Positions 63,087-64,000 of a stretch of 64,000 nucleotides of DNA are shown here, piece after piece (position 1 is the first letter of the stretch; each line of letters begins with the position of its first letter). A program made the translations under genes and the position numbers. The stretch is from NCBI RefSeq assembly GCF_000739775.1, contig NZ_BBJH01000030.1, positions 62,001 through 126,000 of the forward strand. Direction: 5' to 3'. The stretch comes from Paraburkholderia heleia NBRC 101817. Its GTDB lineage: Bacteria > Pseudomonadota > Gammaproteobacteria > Burkholderiales > Burkholderiaceae. The notes below the pieces were generated by a model. That model did no database searches and was not told the DNA's origin. It was given only the letters and a program-made list of their open reading frames with translations.

Positions 63087-63178
63087 GCGCCGCGTTTTTC
63101 TCCCGCCTCCACGCGTCGTCGTGCGCCCGCTATACTTTCAGCCCGCTTGATCCCACCCCAGTCCAGCCTGTCCTTTCG

Positions 63179-63967
63179 ATGAAGAAGCTGTTTGCCTCGC
63201 TTGTTGCCTCCCTGCTGCTCGCCGCCGCGAGCCATGCAATCGCCGCACCGGCCTGTTCGCAATTCGTGCCAGACGGCCAGTTCCCGACGCTCACGAATCA
63301 GCGCATGGCGCCGAAAACGCGCATGCTTTGCTATTCGGATTTTGTCGTGCTGCATTCGGGCGTCACACACGGGCCGCTGTGGTCCGCCGAGCATCTCACG
63401 CGCGACCACCTCGAAGCCGCGAAGGACATGACGCGCACTAACCGCTTCTTCGAAGACGACCGCCTGCCCGAAGGCGAAGGCGCGACGCTCGCCGACTACA
63501 AGCGCAGCGGCTTCGACCGTGGCCACATGAGCCCGGCGGGCAACCGCTGGAATGCGCAAGCCATGGCGGAATCGTTTTCGCTTGCCAACATCGTTCCGCA
63601 GAACCGCGAGAACAACCAGCGCCTTTGGGCCCATATCGAAACCGCGGTGCGCAAGCTCGCATCGAAGTATGGCGAAGCCTATGTCGTGACCGGCCCGCTC
63701 TTCACGGGCGCGCAGCTCCAGACGATCGGCGCGACGCGCGTGCTGGTGCCGACGCAGATCTTCAAGGTCGTGTACGTGCCTTCGCAGCAGCTCGCGTTCG
63801 CGATCGTCGCGGACAACACGGCTGTCGACCGCTACGACGTGCGCCCGGTGCGCGACCTCGAAGCGCAGAGCGGCATTGCGTTCCCGGGCATTCCGGCGAA
63901 TGTCGCGGCAAAGGAAAAAGTCTCGTTCAATGGCCGCGGCTTTGCCGTGAGCAAATGGGGCTGGTAG
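63179..63967 (+). CDS. Secreted DNA/RNA non-specific endonuclease
   Basis: The product is 262 residues. A signal peptide ends near A-I-A-A (residues 20-23). The nuclease motif Asp113-R-G-His116 lies in D-R-G-H-M-S-P-A-G-N, with the metal-site Asn in P-Q-N-R-E-N-N-Q at 140-147, matching the NUC1/Serratia-type family. It degrades DNA and RNA in the periplasm or outside the cell, for nutrients or defence. It is preceded by a terminator and a possible promoter with TATACT near 63131. The last 33 bases of the window after its stop hold nothing I can identify. Confidence 0.92.
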   Translation: MKKLFASLVASLLLAAASHAIAAPACSQFVPDGQFPTLTNQRMAPKTRMLCYSDFVVLHSGVTHGPLWSAEHLTRDHLEAAKDMTRTNRFFEDDRLPEGEGATLADYKRSGFDRGHMSPAGNRWNAQAMAESFSLANIVPQNRENNQRLWAHIETAVRKLASKYGEAYVVTGPLFTGAQLQTIGATRVLVPTQIFKVVYVPSQQLAFAIVADNTAVDRYDVRPVRDLEAQSGIAFPGIPANVAAKEKVSFNGRGFAVSKWGW

Positions 63968-64000
63968 GCGCGCCCTTCATGCAGCAGGAGGATCAAACGG

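Overview
This window is chromosomal DNA from a betaproteobacterium, most likely a member of Burkholderiaceae close to Paraburkholderia or Caballeronia. The support is the high GC content with strong third-position GC bias, a Burkholderia-type trimeric porin, families concentrated in this group (DUF2917, DUF2242, DUF3138, DUF3501, DUF2783), and the style of many small regulator-plus-target modules. I saw no rRNA or tRNA genes, CRISPR arrays, insertion sequences or prophage. The species call is inference from protein families.

Layout. 1-2.9 kb: a DUF2917 gene and a porin. 2.9-6.9 kb: mprF-acvB, for lysyl-phosphatidylglycerol synthesis and its probable turnover. 7-9.3 kb: ahpC-ahpF peroxide reductase. 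9.6-12 kb: a LysR regulator divergent from pirin and DoxX genes. 12-14.8 kb: a class III aminotransferase overlapping a GntR/FCD regulator behind two identical palindromes, then a FUSC membrane protein. 15-19 kb: a 42-residue membrane protein, a rubredoxin, and a LuxR regulator divergent from a nitrilase-family hydrolase and an APC permease. 19.1-21.8 kb: a DUF2242 lipoprotein, then a LysE-type exporter divergent from an Lrp/AsnC regulator.

21.9-24.6 kb holds the most unusual locus: three minus-strand genes encoding a cyclic-nucleotide-binding protein whose C-terminal third resembles FliG, a MotA-like protein and a MotB-like protein, with no other flagellar or chemotaxis gene nearby. It looks like a dedicated rotor/stator module under nucleotide control.

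24.8-31.3 kb: a flavin monooxygenase, DUF2783 and metallo-beta-lactamase-fold cluster divergent from two overlapping paralogous IclR regulators and a cytochrome P450. 31.3-37.7 kb: a complete sugar/polyol ABC importer split over two divergent arms, with a short-chain dehydrogenase and an RpiR regulator. 37.8-41 kb: an AEC transporter and an EmrB-type efflux pump divergent from a MarR regulator, with a perfect 18-bp operator-like palindrome.

41-57.6 kb: a large putrescine island. puuR and puuC read left. puuD, puuA, spuC, potF, potG, potH, potI, a DUF3138 barrel, two tandem puuB-like oxidases and an aldo/keto reductase read right. Together they predict outer-membrane passage, periplasmic capture, ABC import, gamma-glutamylation, oxidation, aldehyde oxidation and hydrolysis to GABA, with a parallel direct transaminase route. 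57.6-64 kb: a MocR regulator divergent from a GNAT gene, a DUF3501/iron-sulfur oxidoreductase/rubrerythrin cluster, a small hypothetical gene, and a secreted DNA/RNA non-specific nuclease.

All functions are read from motifs, length and gene order by eye; no database search was run.
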